Shown piece by piece: positions 8,366 through 16,307 of a DNA stretch of 21,572 bases (position 1 is the first letter of the stretch; every line of letters begins with the position of its first letter). The stretch lies in the NCBI GenBank assembly GCA_946885735.1, contig CAMPGW010000048.1:1-21572 (forward strand), in the 5' to 3' direction. Below the pieces are notes generated by a model. It saw nothing but the letters and a program-made list of their open reading frames with translations. It was not told the origin of the DNA and searched no databases. This stretch comes from an uncultured Gammaproteobacteria bacterium (GTDB taxonomy: Bacteria; Pseudomonadota; Gammaproteobacteria; Xanthomonadales; Xanthomonadaceae). The position numbers and the translations under genes are program-made.

Positions 8366-10330
8366 ATGCGGACTGCATTCCGAGGTTTGACGCTGATCCC
8401 GGCGCTCTGCGCGGGCCTGGCGGCGATGCCGGGCGCTGCCCTCGCGGCGGACGATCCAGACTCGCTCGAGACCCTGGCGCGCTCGAGCCTCGAGGAGCTG
8501 ATGCGCGTGCGTGTCGTCGGTGTGACGGGTGCGCCGCAGTCGCGGCTCGAGACGCCTGCCGCGGTCTACGTCATCACGCGCGAGGACCTGCGGCGCAGCG
8601 GGCACCGGAGCCTGGCCGAGGCCCTGCGGATGGTGCCGGGCATGCACGTGGCGCGCATCAATGCCTCCAGCTGGCTGGTGGGTGCGCGCGGCCTGAGCGG
8701 TTCGGCGCTCACGGCCACCCGGTACCTGGTGATGGTGGACGGGCGCCTGGTGTACGACCCGTTGCTGTCGGTGACCCAGTGGGACACCGTCGACACCTCC
8801 TTCGAGGATATCGACCGCATCGAGGTCATCCGCGGCCCGGGCGCGACGCTGTGGGGCGCGAACGCGATGAACGGCGTCATCAACATCGTGACGCGGCCCG
8901 CCGAGGAGTCGCTGGGCACCCGCCTGCAACTGGCCGCGGGCAGCCACGACAGCGACGCCACCGCCAGCCACGGCCTCGCGCTGGGCGACGACCGGTGGCT
9001 GCGGATGTTCGCCAAGGTCGGCAGCCACGATGGGTCCGAACTCGCCGGCACCGGCGCCGGCGTGATGGACGACTGGACCAGTGCGCGCTTCGGCCTGCGC
9101 TACGACCACCAGCGTGATGAACGCACGCTGGTCTCGATCTTCGCGGATGCCTACGACCATCCGCGGGTCACCGAGTCGGCATTGCTGCCGGTGCCCGGCG
9201 CCAACAACCAGTTCGAGCGCAGCACGATCGACGCCGAAGTCAACGGCGCCAGCCTGATGCTGCGCGTCAATCGTGGTTTCGGCGAGCCGACGGGCTGGCG
9301 CCTGCGCGCCTACGTCGACCAGGCCCGTCGTGACGGCGTGCGCTTCGCCGTGTCGCGACGCACCGCCGACCTGGACTGGCGCAACTGGCGCACCCGTGGA
9401 CGCCACGAGTGGATGTGGGGTGGCCAGTACCTGTGGACGGGCGACCGGACCGAGGGCAGCAGCGCGGTGGATTTCGACCCGGCCTCGCGCTCCTGGAGCC
9501 AGGCCAATGCCTTCGTCCAGGACACGATCACCCTGGCCGACGACCGCCTTTTCGCCATGGTGGGTAGCAAGTTCACCTGGCACGAGTTCGTCGGCTTCCA
9601 GGTGCAGCCGAACCTGCGGCTGTGGTGGACGCCGCGCGAAGACCAGACATTGTGGGCGTCGGTTTCGCGTCCCGTGCGCATGCCCTCGCGCTTCGAGGAA
9701 GACGGGCGGCTGGTGTTGGGTTACGTCGATGTCGGCGCGCCAACGCCGGTGAACATCCCCCTGGCGGTGACGGGCGACCCCGACCTGCGCCCCGAGCAGC
9801 TGGTGGCCTGGGAGCTCGGGTACCGCTGGCAGCCGGCCTCGCGCTGGCTGTTGGAGGTCGCGCTGTTCCACAACGACTATCGCCGCCTGATCGAGCCGGC
9901 GCCGGCGATCTTCGGGGCCTTCACCGATGCCGGACAGGGCCGCACCTGGGGCGTGGACATCAACGCATCGGCCCAGCTCACCGACGCCTGGCGGATGGAG
10001 GGCTCGTGGAGTTCGCTGCGCGTGGACGTGGACGGCCCGGTCTTCGATTTCGAGGAGCGCTCCAGCCCGCGCCAGCTGGCGCAGCTACGCTCCTACCTGG
10101 ACCTCGGGCCGGCCGAGCTCAACCTCGCCTGGTACCACGTGGACGAGATCCCGCAGAACGCGATCCCCGCCTACGACCGGCTCGACGTCGGCCTGGCCTG
10201 GCGGGTCGGCGATTCGACGCGGCTCGAGGTCTGGGGACAGAACCTCCTGGAGGACGGCCATGTCGAGGCCAGCGGCTCCCTGGTCCCACGCAGCGTGTAC
10301 GCACGCGTGACGGTGGGCCTTGGTCCCTGA
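8366..10330 (+). CDS. TonB-dependent outer-membrane receptor associated with YfiR and hybrid kinase
   Basis: This 654-residue protein has a Sec signal peptide (1-27, cleavage after AALA). The plug domain (about 58-178) has TPAAVYVITREDLRRSG, RGLSG, VDGR and the conserved IEVIRGPGATLWGANAMNGVINIVTR end. A beta-barrel follows (185-654). The segment SLEELMRVRVVGV just after the signal matches the SLEELM.IEVTSVSK leader of a receptor subfamily that I recall being linked to DUF4154 proteins and kinases. The last residues are VTVGLGP, not ending in Phe or Trp as most barrels do. Ligand unknown. The YfiR-like gene overlaps the 3' end, so the two are probably co-translated. Confidence 0.92.
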   Translation: MRTAFRGLTLIPALCAGLAAMPGAALAADDPDSLETLARSSLEELMRVRVVGVTGAPQSRLETPAAVYVITREDLRRSGHRSLAEALRMVPGMHVARINASSWLVGARGLSGSALTATRYLVMVDGRLVYDPLLSVTQWDTVDTSFEDIDRIEVIRGPGATLWGANAMNGVINIVTRPAEESLGTRLQLAAGSHDSDATASHGLALGDDRWLRMFAKVGSHDGSELAGTGAGVMDDWTSARFGLRYDHQRDERTLVSIFADAYDHPRVTESALLPVPGANNQFERSTIDAEVNGASLMLRVNRGFGEPTGWRLRAYVDQARRDGVRFAVSRRTADLDWRNWRTRGRHEWMWGGQYLWTGDRTEGSSAVDFDPASRSWSQANAFVQDTITLADDRLFAMVGSKFTWHEFVGFQVQPNLRLWWTPREDQTLWASVSRPVRMPSRFEEDGRLVLGYVDVGAPTPVNIPLAVTGDPDLRPEQLVAWELGYRWQPASRWLLEVALFHNDYRRLIEPAPAIFGAFTDAGQGRTWGVDINASAQLTDAWRMEGSWSSLRVDVDGPVFDFEERSSPRQLAQLRSYLDLGPAELNLAWYHVDEIPQNAIPAYDRLDVGLAWRVGDSTRLEVWGQNLLEDGHVEASGSLVPRSVYARVTVGLGP

Positions 10331-10937
10331 CCGCAGCTTGCGTGGGCGTGCGCGCGCGTGGGCGTTGCTCGCGCTCGTCGCCGTCGCGTTCACATCGGTT
10401 GCGCTGGCGCAGGGCACGCGCACGCCGTCGGCGACGGACGTGGAAGCCGCCTACCTGGTCAATTTCCTGCGATACACGCAGTGGCCTGCGCGCAGCTTCG
10501 AGGGTCCCGGCGCACCTTACGTCGTCACCGTGGTCGGGCCCGCATCCGTCGCCGAGCGGGTTCGCGCGGTTGCGGCGGCCGCCGGGTCCGTGGAAGGGCG
10601 GGCGATCGATGTGCGGCACCTGCGGTGGCAGCGTGGCTCGCAACAGGCGCCGCTGGATTCCGAGCGCGATCGCGAGGCGGCGGAGCAACTTCGCCGCAGC
10701 CACCTGGTGTTCTTCCATGCCGACGCCGGCAGACCCCATGCGCGGGTGCTGGCGGACCTCTGGGGCCAGCCCGTGCTGACGGTAGGAAACGCGCGCGGCT
10801 TCACCGACCGGGGCGGCATGCTGGGCCTGGTGCGCAGCGGTGGCAGCATCGTGTTCGAAGCCAATCCCGGGGCCATCCGCAACGCCAACCTGACGGTGAG
10901 CGCGAAGGTCCTGAAACTGGCGAGGACCGAGCGATGA
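10320..10937 (+). CDS. YfiR-family (DUF4154) periplasmic protein
   Basis: This protein of about 205 residues begins with a basic stretch and a hydrophobic segment, AWALLALVAVAFTSVALA, that reads as a Sec signal with cleavage near residue 30. The mature part carries the family signature: AAYLVNFLRYTQWP early, SHLVFFHAD in the middle, and VLTVGNARGFTDRGGMLGLV with IVFEANPGAIRNANLTVSAKVLKLA at the end. YfiR in Pseudomonas is a periplasmic inhibitor of the CHASE8-type cyclase YfiN. This copy contains no cysteine, so the disulfide-based control known for Pseudomonas YfiR cannot operate. The start is uncertain: TTG 10320 overlaps the receptor stop by 11 bases, and TTG 10338 is an alternative. The next gene begins inside its stop (ATGA). 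Confidence 0.88.
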   Translation: MVPDRSLRGRARAWALLALVAVAFTSVALAQGTRTPSATDVEAAYLVNFLRYTQWPARSFEGPGAPYVVTVVGPASVAERVRAVAAAAGSVEGRAIDVRHLRWQRGSQQAPLDSERDREAAEQLRRSHLVFFHADAGRPHARVLADLWGQPVLTVGNARGFTDRGGMLGLVRSGGSIVFEANPGAIRNANLTVSAKVLKLARTER

Positions 10938-12835
10938 TGATCCACTGGTTCCAGCGCATGCGCAGCTTTGGTTCCAAGGTCACCTTGCTGGTGACCCTGA
11001 CCAGTGGCGTGGCGATCCTGGCGGTGTCGTCCGCGCTGACCGCCCTCGACTACGCCAACCAGCGCCGCGAAGCGGTCGCCAACCTCCGCGCGCAGACGCT
11101 GATCGTGGCGATGAACGTCGGTGCGCCGCTAGCCTTCGCCGACCGGCGCAGCGCGGCCGAGGCACTGGAGGCGTTCGGCGCACGACCGTCGGTGGCCCTG
11201 GCCACGGTGCACGACGTGCACGGTCGCGAGTTCGCCAGCTATCGTCGCGCGCAGGACGTAGCGCCCGCCAGCGGCGCGGCCTTGCCCGAGGGCGGTCTGT
11301 TTCCACGCTGGATCCGCCACGTGGCCCCGGTCGAGGACCGCGGCCAGGCGCTCGGCCGCGTGGAAGTGGTCGCCGACCTGAACCCGCTGCACCAGCACCT
11401 GCTGCGCAACATCGCGCTTTCGGCCGGCGTCTCGCTGCTGGCGGTGCTGCTGGTGTACCTGTCGTCGCAGCGCATCAACAAGGTGCTGGTGCGGCCCATC
11501 GCGCAGCTCAGCCGCACGGCGCGCCAGGTGTCCGACACCAAGGACTACACGCTGCGCGCGCGCAAGGTCAGCGACGACGAACTCGGCGACTTCACCGACG
11601 TCTTCAACCAGATGCTGGCGCAGATCCAGAAGCAGGACCTCGAGATCCAGGCCTCGCGCGCGCAGGCCCAGCACGCCAGCCAGCTCAAGGACGAGTTCCT
11701 GGCCACGCTCTCGCATGAACTGCGCACGCCGATGACGCCGATCCTGGGTTGGGCGCAGATCCTGCAGCGCACGGCCCGCGACAACCCGCAGGTACTGCAG
11801 GCGGCGGAGGTGATCGAGCGCAACGCGCGTGCCCAGAACCGCATCGTGGACGACCTGCTGGACATGAGCCGCATCATCTCGGGCAAGGTGCGGTTGGAGG
11901 TACAGGCGCTGGACATGGCGGCAGTGATCCGCGCGGGCATGGATACCGTGGCCGCGGCCGCCGAGGCGCGTGGCATCGCCCTGGAGTCCGAACTCGAGCC
12001 GGGTTCGGGCCTGACCCGCGGCGACCCGCATCGGCTGCAGCAGGTGCTGTGGAACCTGCTCTCGAACGCGATCAAGTTCACCGGCAGCGGTGGGCGGGTG
12101 AAGGTGCGGATGCGCCGTGCCGGCCAGGAGATCGAGATCGAGGTGGCCGACACCGGGCAGGGAATCGCGCCGGAATTCCTGCCGCACGTGTTCGAGCGCT
12201 TTCGCCAGGCCGACAGCTCCAATACCCGCCAGCACGCCGGCCTTGGCCTGGGGCTGGCGATCGTCAAGCAGCTGGTCGAACTGCACGGCGGCGAGGTGTC
12301 GGTGCACAGCAAGGGCGTGGACCGCGGCGCGACGTTCCGCGTGCGCCTGCCGGTGGTGGCTGCCGGCGGCGGCGCCCGGCCCTCGACGTTCACACCGGCG
12401 CCGGTCGCGGTGGCGCGCGCCGGCGATGCGGGAGGCGGCAGCCTGGTCGGACGCCGGCTGTTGGTGGTGGACGACGAGGCCGATGCGCGGCAGTTGATCG
12501 AACACCTGTTGCGCGCGGCGGGCGCCGAGGTGCGCTCGGTGGAGTCCGCCGAACAGGCGCTGCAGGCGATGGCGAGCTTCCGGCCGGAGGTGCTGCTCAG
12601 CGACATCGCCATGCCCGGCGAGAACGGCTACGAGTTGATCCGTGCCGTCCGCGCATTGCCCGCGGAATCCGGGGGCTCCGTGCCGGCGATCGCGCTCACC
12701 GCCTTCGCCCGCAGCGAGGACAGGCAGCGCGCGTTGGCAGCCGGGTTCCAGCGCCACCTGGCGAAGCCGGTGGACCAGGGCGAACTCGTCGATGCGGTCA
12801 GTGCGATGCTGTCGCGCGCCGACGCGGGCGCGTGA
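10934..12835 (+). CDS. Membrane hybrid histidine kinase with CHASE8-like sensor domain
   Basis: This 633-residue protein starts at the ATG overlapping the YfiR-like stop. Order: TM1 (about 15-37), a periplasmic domain of about 115 residues (40-152) resembling CHASE8 (LRAQTLIVAMNVGAPLAFAD, then VEVVADL before TM2), TM2 (157-178), HAMP (180-233), coiled coil, HisKA with H261 in LSHELRTPMTP, HATPase_c with N378, DTGQGI at 406 and HAGLGLGLAI at 435, and a C-terminal receiver (507-628) with D513/D514, D557, T589 and K611. All catalytic residues are present. CHASE8 is the periplasmic domain of YfiN, which binds YfiR; by analogy the preceding YfiR-like protein should bind this kinase and control it (inference). 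It ends one base before the convergent receptor gene. Confidence 0.9.
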   Translation: MMIHWFQRMRSFGSKVTLLVTLTSGVAILAVSSALTALDYANQRREAVANLRAQTLIVAMNVGAPLAFADRRSAAEALEAFGARPSVALATVHDVHGREFASYRRAQDVAPASGAALPEGGLFPRWIRHVAPVEDRGQALGRVEVVADLNPLHQHLLRNIALSAGVSLLAVLLVYLSSQRINKVLVRPIAQLSRTARQVSDTKDYTLRARKVSDDELGDFTDVFNQMLAQIQKQDLEIQASRAQAQHASQLKDEFLATLSHELRTPMTPILGWAQILQRTARDNPQVLQAAEVIERNARAQNRIVDDLLDMSRIISGKVRLEVQALDMAAVIRAGMDTVAAAAEARGIALESELEPGSGLTRGDPHRLQQVLWNLLSNAIKFTGSGGRVKVRMRRAGQEIEIEVADTGQGIAPEFLPHVFERFRQADSSNTRQHAGLGLGLAIVKQLVELHGGEVSVHSKGVDRGATFRVRLPVVAAGGGARPSTFTPAPVAVARAGDAGGGSLVGRRLLVVDDEADARQLIEHLLRAAGAEVRSVESAEQALQAMASFRPEVLLSDIAMPGENGYELIRAVRALPAESGGSVPAIALTAFARSEDRQRALAAGFQRHLAKPVDQGELVDAVSAMLSRADAGA

Positions 12836-14929
12836 TCACCAGCGCCAGTCGAGGCCCAGGCCCAGGCTGCGGCCCGGCGCGGGCTCGTAGTAGCGGCCGT
12901 TGCCCTCGTTGACGATCACCGAGCCGACGTAGCGACGGTCCAATGCGTTGCCCAGCCGCACGAACGCGCGGCGGCCCGGCCCGAGCCGGCGTGACAACGC
13001 CAGGTCGAGGACGGCGTAGCCGGCGGCACCCGCGCTGCCTGTCGCGTTGGCGAGCACCGGTCCCACCCATTCGGCCTCTGCGCTGGCTTCCCAGGCGCCG
13101 CGTCGCCAGCGCGTCGTCCACGATGCAAGGTCTCGCGGCGTGCCGGGCAGGCGGGTGCCGGCAGGTACCGGCGTGACCGGCGCCAGGCAGGGCGTGCCCG
13201 TGCAGGTCAGGAAGCCCGACTGGTAGCGGGCGTCCAGGCGCGTCCACGAGAATTCGTGGCGCCAGCGGGGCGACGCCTGCCACTGGATTGCCAGCTCGAT
13301 GCCCTGGCGCCGCGCGGGGCCGGCGTTCGCGTAGCTCGAGCGGCCGCCGCTGTTGGCGACAACGGCCAGTTCCGCGTCGCTGTCGTTGCGGAATACGCTG
13401 GCCTGCCAGGCGAGCCCGCCACGGCGCCCGCGACCACCGGCCTCGATGCTGCGGTTGCGCACGGCATCGAGTGCGAAGTTGAGTCCCGCGCTTCCATCCG
13501 GGCGATAGCCGAGCTCGTCGAAGGTCGGCGTCTCGAAGCCACGGCCCCAGGATGCGAAGAGGAACAGATCCGGGCCCGCGCGCCAGCCCAGGCCGGCGAC
13601 CGGACTGGAGGCGAGGAACCGGCGTTCGCCGCTGTCATCGGGATTGCCGGCCGCGAGGTAGTGGTCGCGCGAACGAAAACGCACTTCGCTGCGGCGCCAG
13701 CCCAGTTGCAGGGACGCGCGCGACGACATGCGCCAGTCGAGCTGCGCGTAGGCGTCGCGGTTGGACACGGTGTCATGCTGGTCGCGCCGCCGCTCGCCGA
13801 CGACCCCGAGCAGCCCGCCCGCGAAGTTCTCGAAGCCGAGCCGGTGCTGTCGTTGCTGGTCGAACGCCAGCCCCGCGACGGCATCCACGGGTCGGCCGAG
13901 CAGGTCGAACCGCCAGCCGTGGCGAAGGTCGAGGCCACCGAAGCGCGACGCGAGATCCACGACGCCGCCGCCGCTGGTGGGGCTGGCCTGCGCGGCCACC
14001 GGCACCGCGAGGAACTGCACGACCTCGCGCCTGCCCGCGTACGCCAGCATCCGCCATCCATCCGCATCCGCGGACTCGAGCACCAGGCCGGCCTGACGAT
14101 GGTCCACCGACTTGCGGGTGTCGAAGGCGAATGCAGGGGCGGCGGCCTGCCGCGGGTCGCTGCGCAATTGCGCTGCGTCCAGGCCGAGTGGATCCTGGGT
14201 GAAGGGCTGGCGGAGTGCGTTCAGCACGAGGCTCGCGCGGATCGGCCCATCCCATCCCAGGCGTGCGTGCAGCGTGGAGCGCGCGGCCCGGCTGTGCTCG
14301 CGAAAACCGTCGGTCTCGAAGCGGCCCAGGTCCACGTGCGCATCGAAGCGCTCGCCGGCGGTGCGAAGGTTGGCGCCGACGCGGACCAGGCCGTCTGCAC
14401 CGGCGCGCAAGGACGTTCGCACGCCCGGATCGTCGCGACCGGTCGCGGTATACGCCTGTATCACGCCACCGGCGGCGTTGCCGTAGAGGCTCGAGGCCGG
14501 TCCGCGCAGCACCTCGACGCGGTCCAGCGCCTGCAGGGGCAGGTTGGACACCTGTCCCTGGCCGTCGGGCATGGTGATGGGCATGCCGTCCAGCAACAGG
14601 CGCACGCCGCGGATGCCGAACGTCGCACGCGTGCCGAACCCACGAATCGAGATCTGCAGGTCCTGGGCATGATTCTGCCGTTCCCGCGCCAACACACCCG
14701 GGATGCCATGCAAGGCATCGGAAAGGTTGACGCCAGGTCGGGTTTCGATCGCGGGCCCGACCTCGCGCACGGCCACCGCGGCGGGCGTGGTGAAGAGCGG
14801 CCGTGGCTCGCGTGATGCCACCACTTGCACTGAATCGAGGGTGGCCGCTGGCGGTTTGGTTGTCGCGGTCTGCGGCGGCGCGGCGGCGCCTGCGACGAGT
14901 GGCAGGCTGGCCAGGCAGCCCGCGATCAT
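12836..14929 (-). CDS. pqqU: TonB-dependent receptor, YncD/PqqU-like (pyrroloquinoline quinone uptake)
   Basis: This 697-residue outer-membrane receptor has a short signal sequence (1-17), a possible TonB box (LDSVQVVAS, 31-39), a plug (about 45-160) with NHAQDLQISIRGFGTRATFG and DGMPITMPDGQGQ, and a beta-barrel ending in Trp. From memory these blocks, and GRGFETPTFDELGYRPDGSAG and YVGSVIVNEGNGRYYEP.PGR near the C-terminus, match E. coli YncD, renamed PqqU, the receptor for pyrroloquinoline quinone. The start ATG overlaps the stop of the RES gene (ATGA); no in-frame start in the bases just upstream improves the weakly charged signal sequence. PQQ uptake is inferred from family resemblance; a different small chelate remains possible. 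No PQQ-dependent dehydrogenase gene lies in the window. It converges with the hybrid kinase with no gap. Confidence 0.87.
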   Translation of the reverse strand: MIAGCLASLPLVAGAAAPPQTATTKPPAATLDSVQVVASREPRPLFTTPAAVAVREVGPAIETRPGVNLSDALHGIPGVLARERQNHAQDLQISIRGFGTRATFGIRGVRLLLDGMPITMPDGQGQVSNLPLQALDRVEVLRGPASSLYGNAAGGVIQAYTATGRDDPGVRTSLRAGADGLVRVGANLRTAGERFDAHVDLGRFETDGFREHSRAARSTLHARLGWDGPIRASLVLNALRQPFTQDPLGLDAAQLRSDPRQAAAPAFAFDTRKSVDHRQAGLVLESADADGWRMLAYAGRREVVQFLAVPVAAQASPTSGGGVVDLASRFGGLDLRHGWRFDLLGRPVDAVAGLAFDQQRQHRLGFENFAGGLLGVVGERRRDQHDTVSNRDAYAQLDWRMSSRASLQLGWRRSEVRFRSRDHYLAAGNPDDSGERRFLASSPVAGLGWRAGPDLFLFASWGRGFETPTFDELGYRPDGSAGLNFALDAVRNRSIEAGGRGRRGGLAWQASVFRNDSDAELAVVANSGGRSSYANAGPARRQGIELAIQWQASPRWRHEFSWTRLDARYQSGFLTCTGTPCLAPVTPVPAGTRLPGTPRDLASWTTRWRRGAWEASAEAEWVGPVLANATGSAGAAGYAVLDLALSRRLGPGRRAFVRLGNALDRRYVGSVIVNEGNGRYYEPAPGRSLGLGLDWRW

Positions 14930-15363
14930 GCCTCGCGCAGCAGCCGTCGATCGAAACTGAAGCGCCGCAGCACTCGCATCTTCAGGCCGCGGGCCAGCGG
15001 GTGAAGTGGATTGACCAGCACGTTGCTGCCGTCCTCGCATAAGGCCGAGGGTACCAGCAGGGCGGGGGAGCGGCGGCGGTCGAACCAGGCGTTGCCGATG
15101 CTGCGAGTCAGCGTCTGTTGCCGTTTCCAGTCATCGGGCAGGCCGCGCAGCCGCGAGGCGGATTCGATGCCTGGCAGCTCCACCACGCAGAGATAGTGGG
15201 TGTCCGGATTCTCAGCCCGGTGCGCAAGTGCCTCGAGCACGGCCAGTTCCGGCGTGCTCGAGGTGTAGAGCACCGGGCGCGAGGACCAGCTCCAGCGGCC
15301 AGCCTTGGCGCTGCGGCAGGCGTCCTGCAGCGTGGTCGCCGATGAGACGCGCCATAACCTCAC
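14926..15363 (-). CDS. RES-domain protein (predicted NAD+-degrading toxin family)
   Basis: This 145-residue protein spans a full RES domain: MRLWRVS at the start, the GRWS...RPVLYTSSTPELAVLEALAH block (Y33 and E44), LPDDW at 65-69, TRSIGNAWF at 86-94, VPSAL at 104-108, NVLVNPLHP at 114-122 and a closing FDRRLL. RES proteins are usually toxins of type II systems that break down NAD+, paired with an upstream Xre/DUF2384 antitoxin. No antitoxin of that kind is visible on either side: upstream is a KGG protein, downstream a receptor whose ATG overlaps this stop. Start GTG 15363 is preceded by GAGG. It lies 21 bases after the KGG gene, which suggests one transcript. Whether it is active is not shown. 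Confidence 0.85.
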   Translation of the reverse strand: MRLWRVSSATTLQDACRSAKAGRWSWSSRPVLYTSSTPELAVLEALAHRAENPDTHYLCVVELPGIESASRLRGLPDDWKRQQTLTRSIGNAWFDRRRSPALLVPSALCEDGSNVLVNPLHPLARGLKMRVLRRFSFDRRLLREA

Positions 15364-15384
15364 GCGTACCTCGGGCCCATGCGC

Positions 15385-15624
15385 TCAGTGCAGGGATTGC
15401 TCCGGCTCGCCCGATTGTCCGCGGCGTCGCGCGCTGGCCTGCCCACCTTTGCGCCCGGCTTCGCGCGCTTCCGCGGACGTGAACTCGTGAGCGGTGCCCT
15501 GTTCATGGGCGGCACGGCCGCCGCGGGAGGCGATGGCGCGTTGCAGCTGCGGGTCCATCGCGGCGAATCCCCGCGGTCGGGATGCTCGCCCGCGCGCGCC
15601 TTGTTCAGCAGTTCGGTCGGACAT
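15385..15624 (-). CDS. KGG-motif stress-type small protein
   Basis: This 79-residue, strongly basic and hydrophilic protein has two KGG-type units: RGFAAMDPQLQRAIASRGGRAAHE (about 18-41) and EFTSAEAREAGRKGGQAS (47-64). The RGFA.MD...R.IAS.GG and RKGG.AS signature is that of the stress-induced KGG repeat family (GsiB/YciG-like), thought to be desiccation or general-stress proteins. Start ATG 15624 is preceded by GGAGA. It sits 35 bases after the hemerythrin-like gene and 21 bases before the RES gene. The other long minus-strand frame here (15360-15629) has no family features and is rejected. A second KGG gene lies about 1.1 kb away on the other strand. Confidence 0.83.
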   Translation of the reverse strand: MSDRTAEQGARGRASRPRGFAAMDPQLQRAIASRGGRAAHEQGTAHEFTSAEAREAGRKGGQASARRRGQSGEPEQSLH

Positions 15625-15659
15625 GACATGCCGTCTCCGTTGTGGTCAGGGTAGGCCGG

Positions 15660-16307
15660 TCAACCGCGCGCACGGGCGCCGCCGCTGCGCTGGCTGGCCG
15701 AGGCGCGGCCCGAGCCATTCCGGGCTGCGCTGCCGCGTGAACGTCCACCCAGGCCGCGATCGGCGACGTCATCGTCGTCGTCGGAGGACACCATCGAAGC
15801 GACCGCACCCACCAGGCCCTGGCCGGCGCGCTTGAGCGCCTTGCCCGCGCCGGCGCTCGCCATGAGGGCCTGCTTGCGCTCCTGCATGCGTTCGCCAAGC
15901 TCGCGCAGTTCCGCGGCGGTGAACAGCTGCCGCGCCCGCGGGAACATTTCCTTCTCCTCTTCCTGGGCGTGGTGTTCGATCAGCTCCTTGAGCACCTTCG
16001 CCCGCCCGCCGAACTCCTCGCTGTCCGGCGCCGTCTTGAGCAGGTCCGGCAGCACCATCTCGCCGGCGGCGCGATGCTCCTCCCTGGCCTCGTAGTAAAG
16101 CTTGGCGTCGTCGCTCTTGTCGCCGGCCTCCTTGAATGCGGGATAGAAGATGTCCTCCTCGATCCGGGTGTGGACGTCGATCTCCTGCGCCAGCCGCGCG
16201 AGCAGGCTCGCGCGCTTCTTGGCGCCCCGGCGGGTGGTCGACTCGAGGTCGGCGAGCAAGCCGCGCACGGTCTTGTGGTCTTCCCTGAGCAACTGGATCG
16301 CATTCAT
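15660..16307 (-). CDS. Hemerythrin-like (HHE) cation-binding protein
   Basis: This 215-residue protein has an N-terminal HHE four-helix domain (1-145). Candidate di-iron ligands are H11 (REDHKTV), H46 and E50 (DVHTRIEEDIFYPA), H78 (EEHRAA), H112/H113 and E117 (EHHAQEEEKEMFP). The C-terminal third is low complexity: a linker, DDDDD at 176-180, then a Gly/Ser/Arg/Ala-rich basic tail, likely disordered and possibly nucleic-acid binding. Such proteins bind oxygen, nitric oxide or iron, or act in stress resistance. Start ATG 16307 is preceded by GAGGA at a spacing of about eight bases; the frame extends upstream but shows no domain there. It is first in the apparent hemerythrin-KGG-RES-pqqU unit. 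Confidence 0.9.
   Translation of the reverse strand: MNAIQLLREDHKTVRGLLADLESTTRRGAKKRASLLARLAQEIDVHTRIEEDIFYPAFKEAGDKSDDAKLYYEAREEHRAAGEMVLPDLLKTAPDSEEFGGRAKVLKELIEHHAQEEEKEMFPRARQLFTAAELRELGERMQERKQALMASAGAGKALKRAGQGLVGAVASMVSSDDDDDVADRGLGGRSRGSAARNGSGRASASQRSGGARARG

Noticed and set aside
12836..15040. Longer N-terminus for the PqqU-like receptor
   Set aside because: The extra 37 residues overlap the conserved end of the RES gene, and the ATG at 14929 forms the usual ATGA overlap.
15360..15629. Alternative 89-residue minus-strand frame over the KGG gene
   Set aside because: It has no recognisable motifs, while the overlapping frame holds clear KGG units and a suitable ribosome-binding site.
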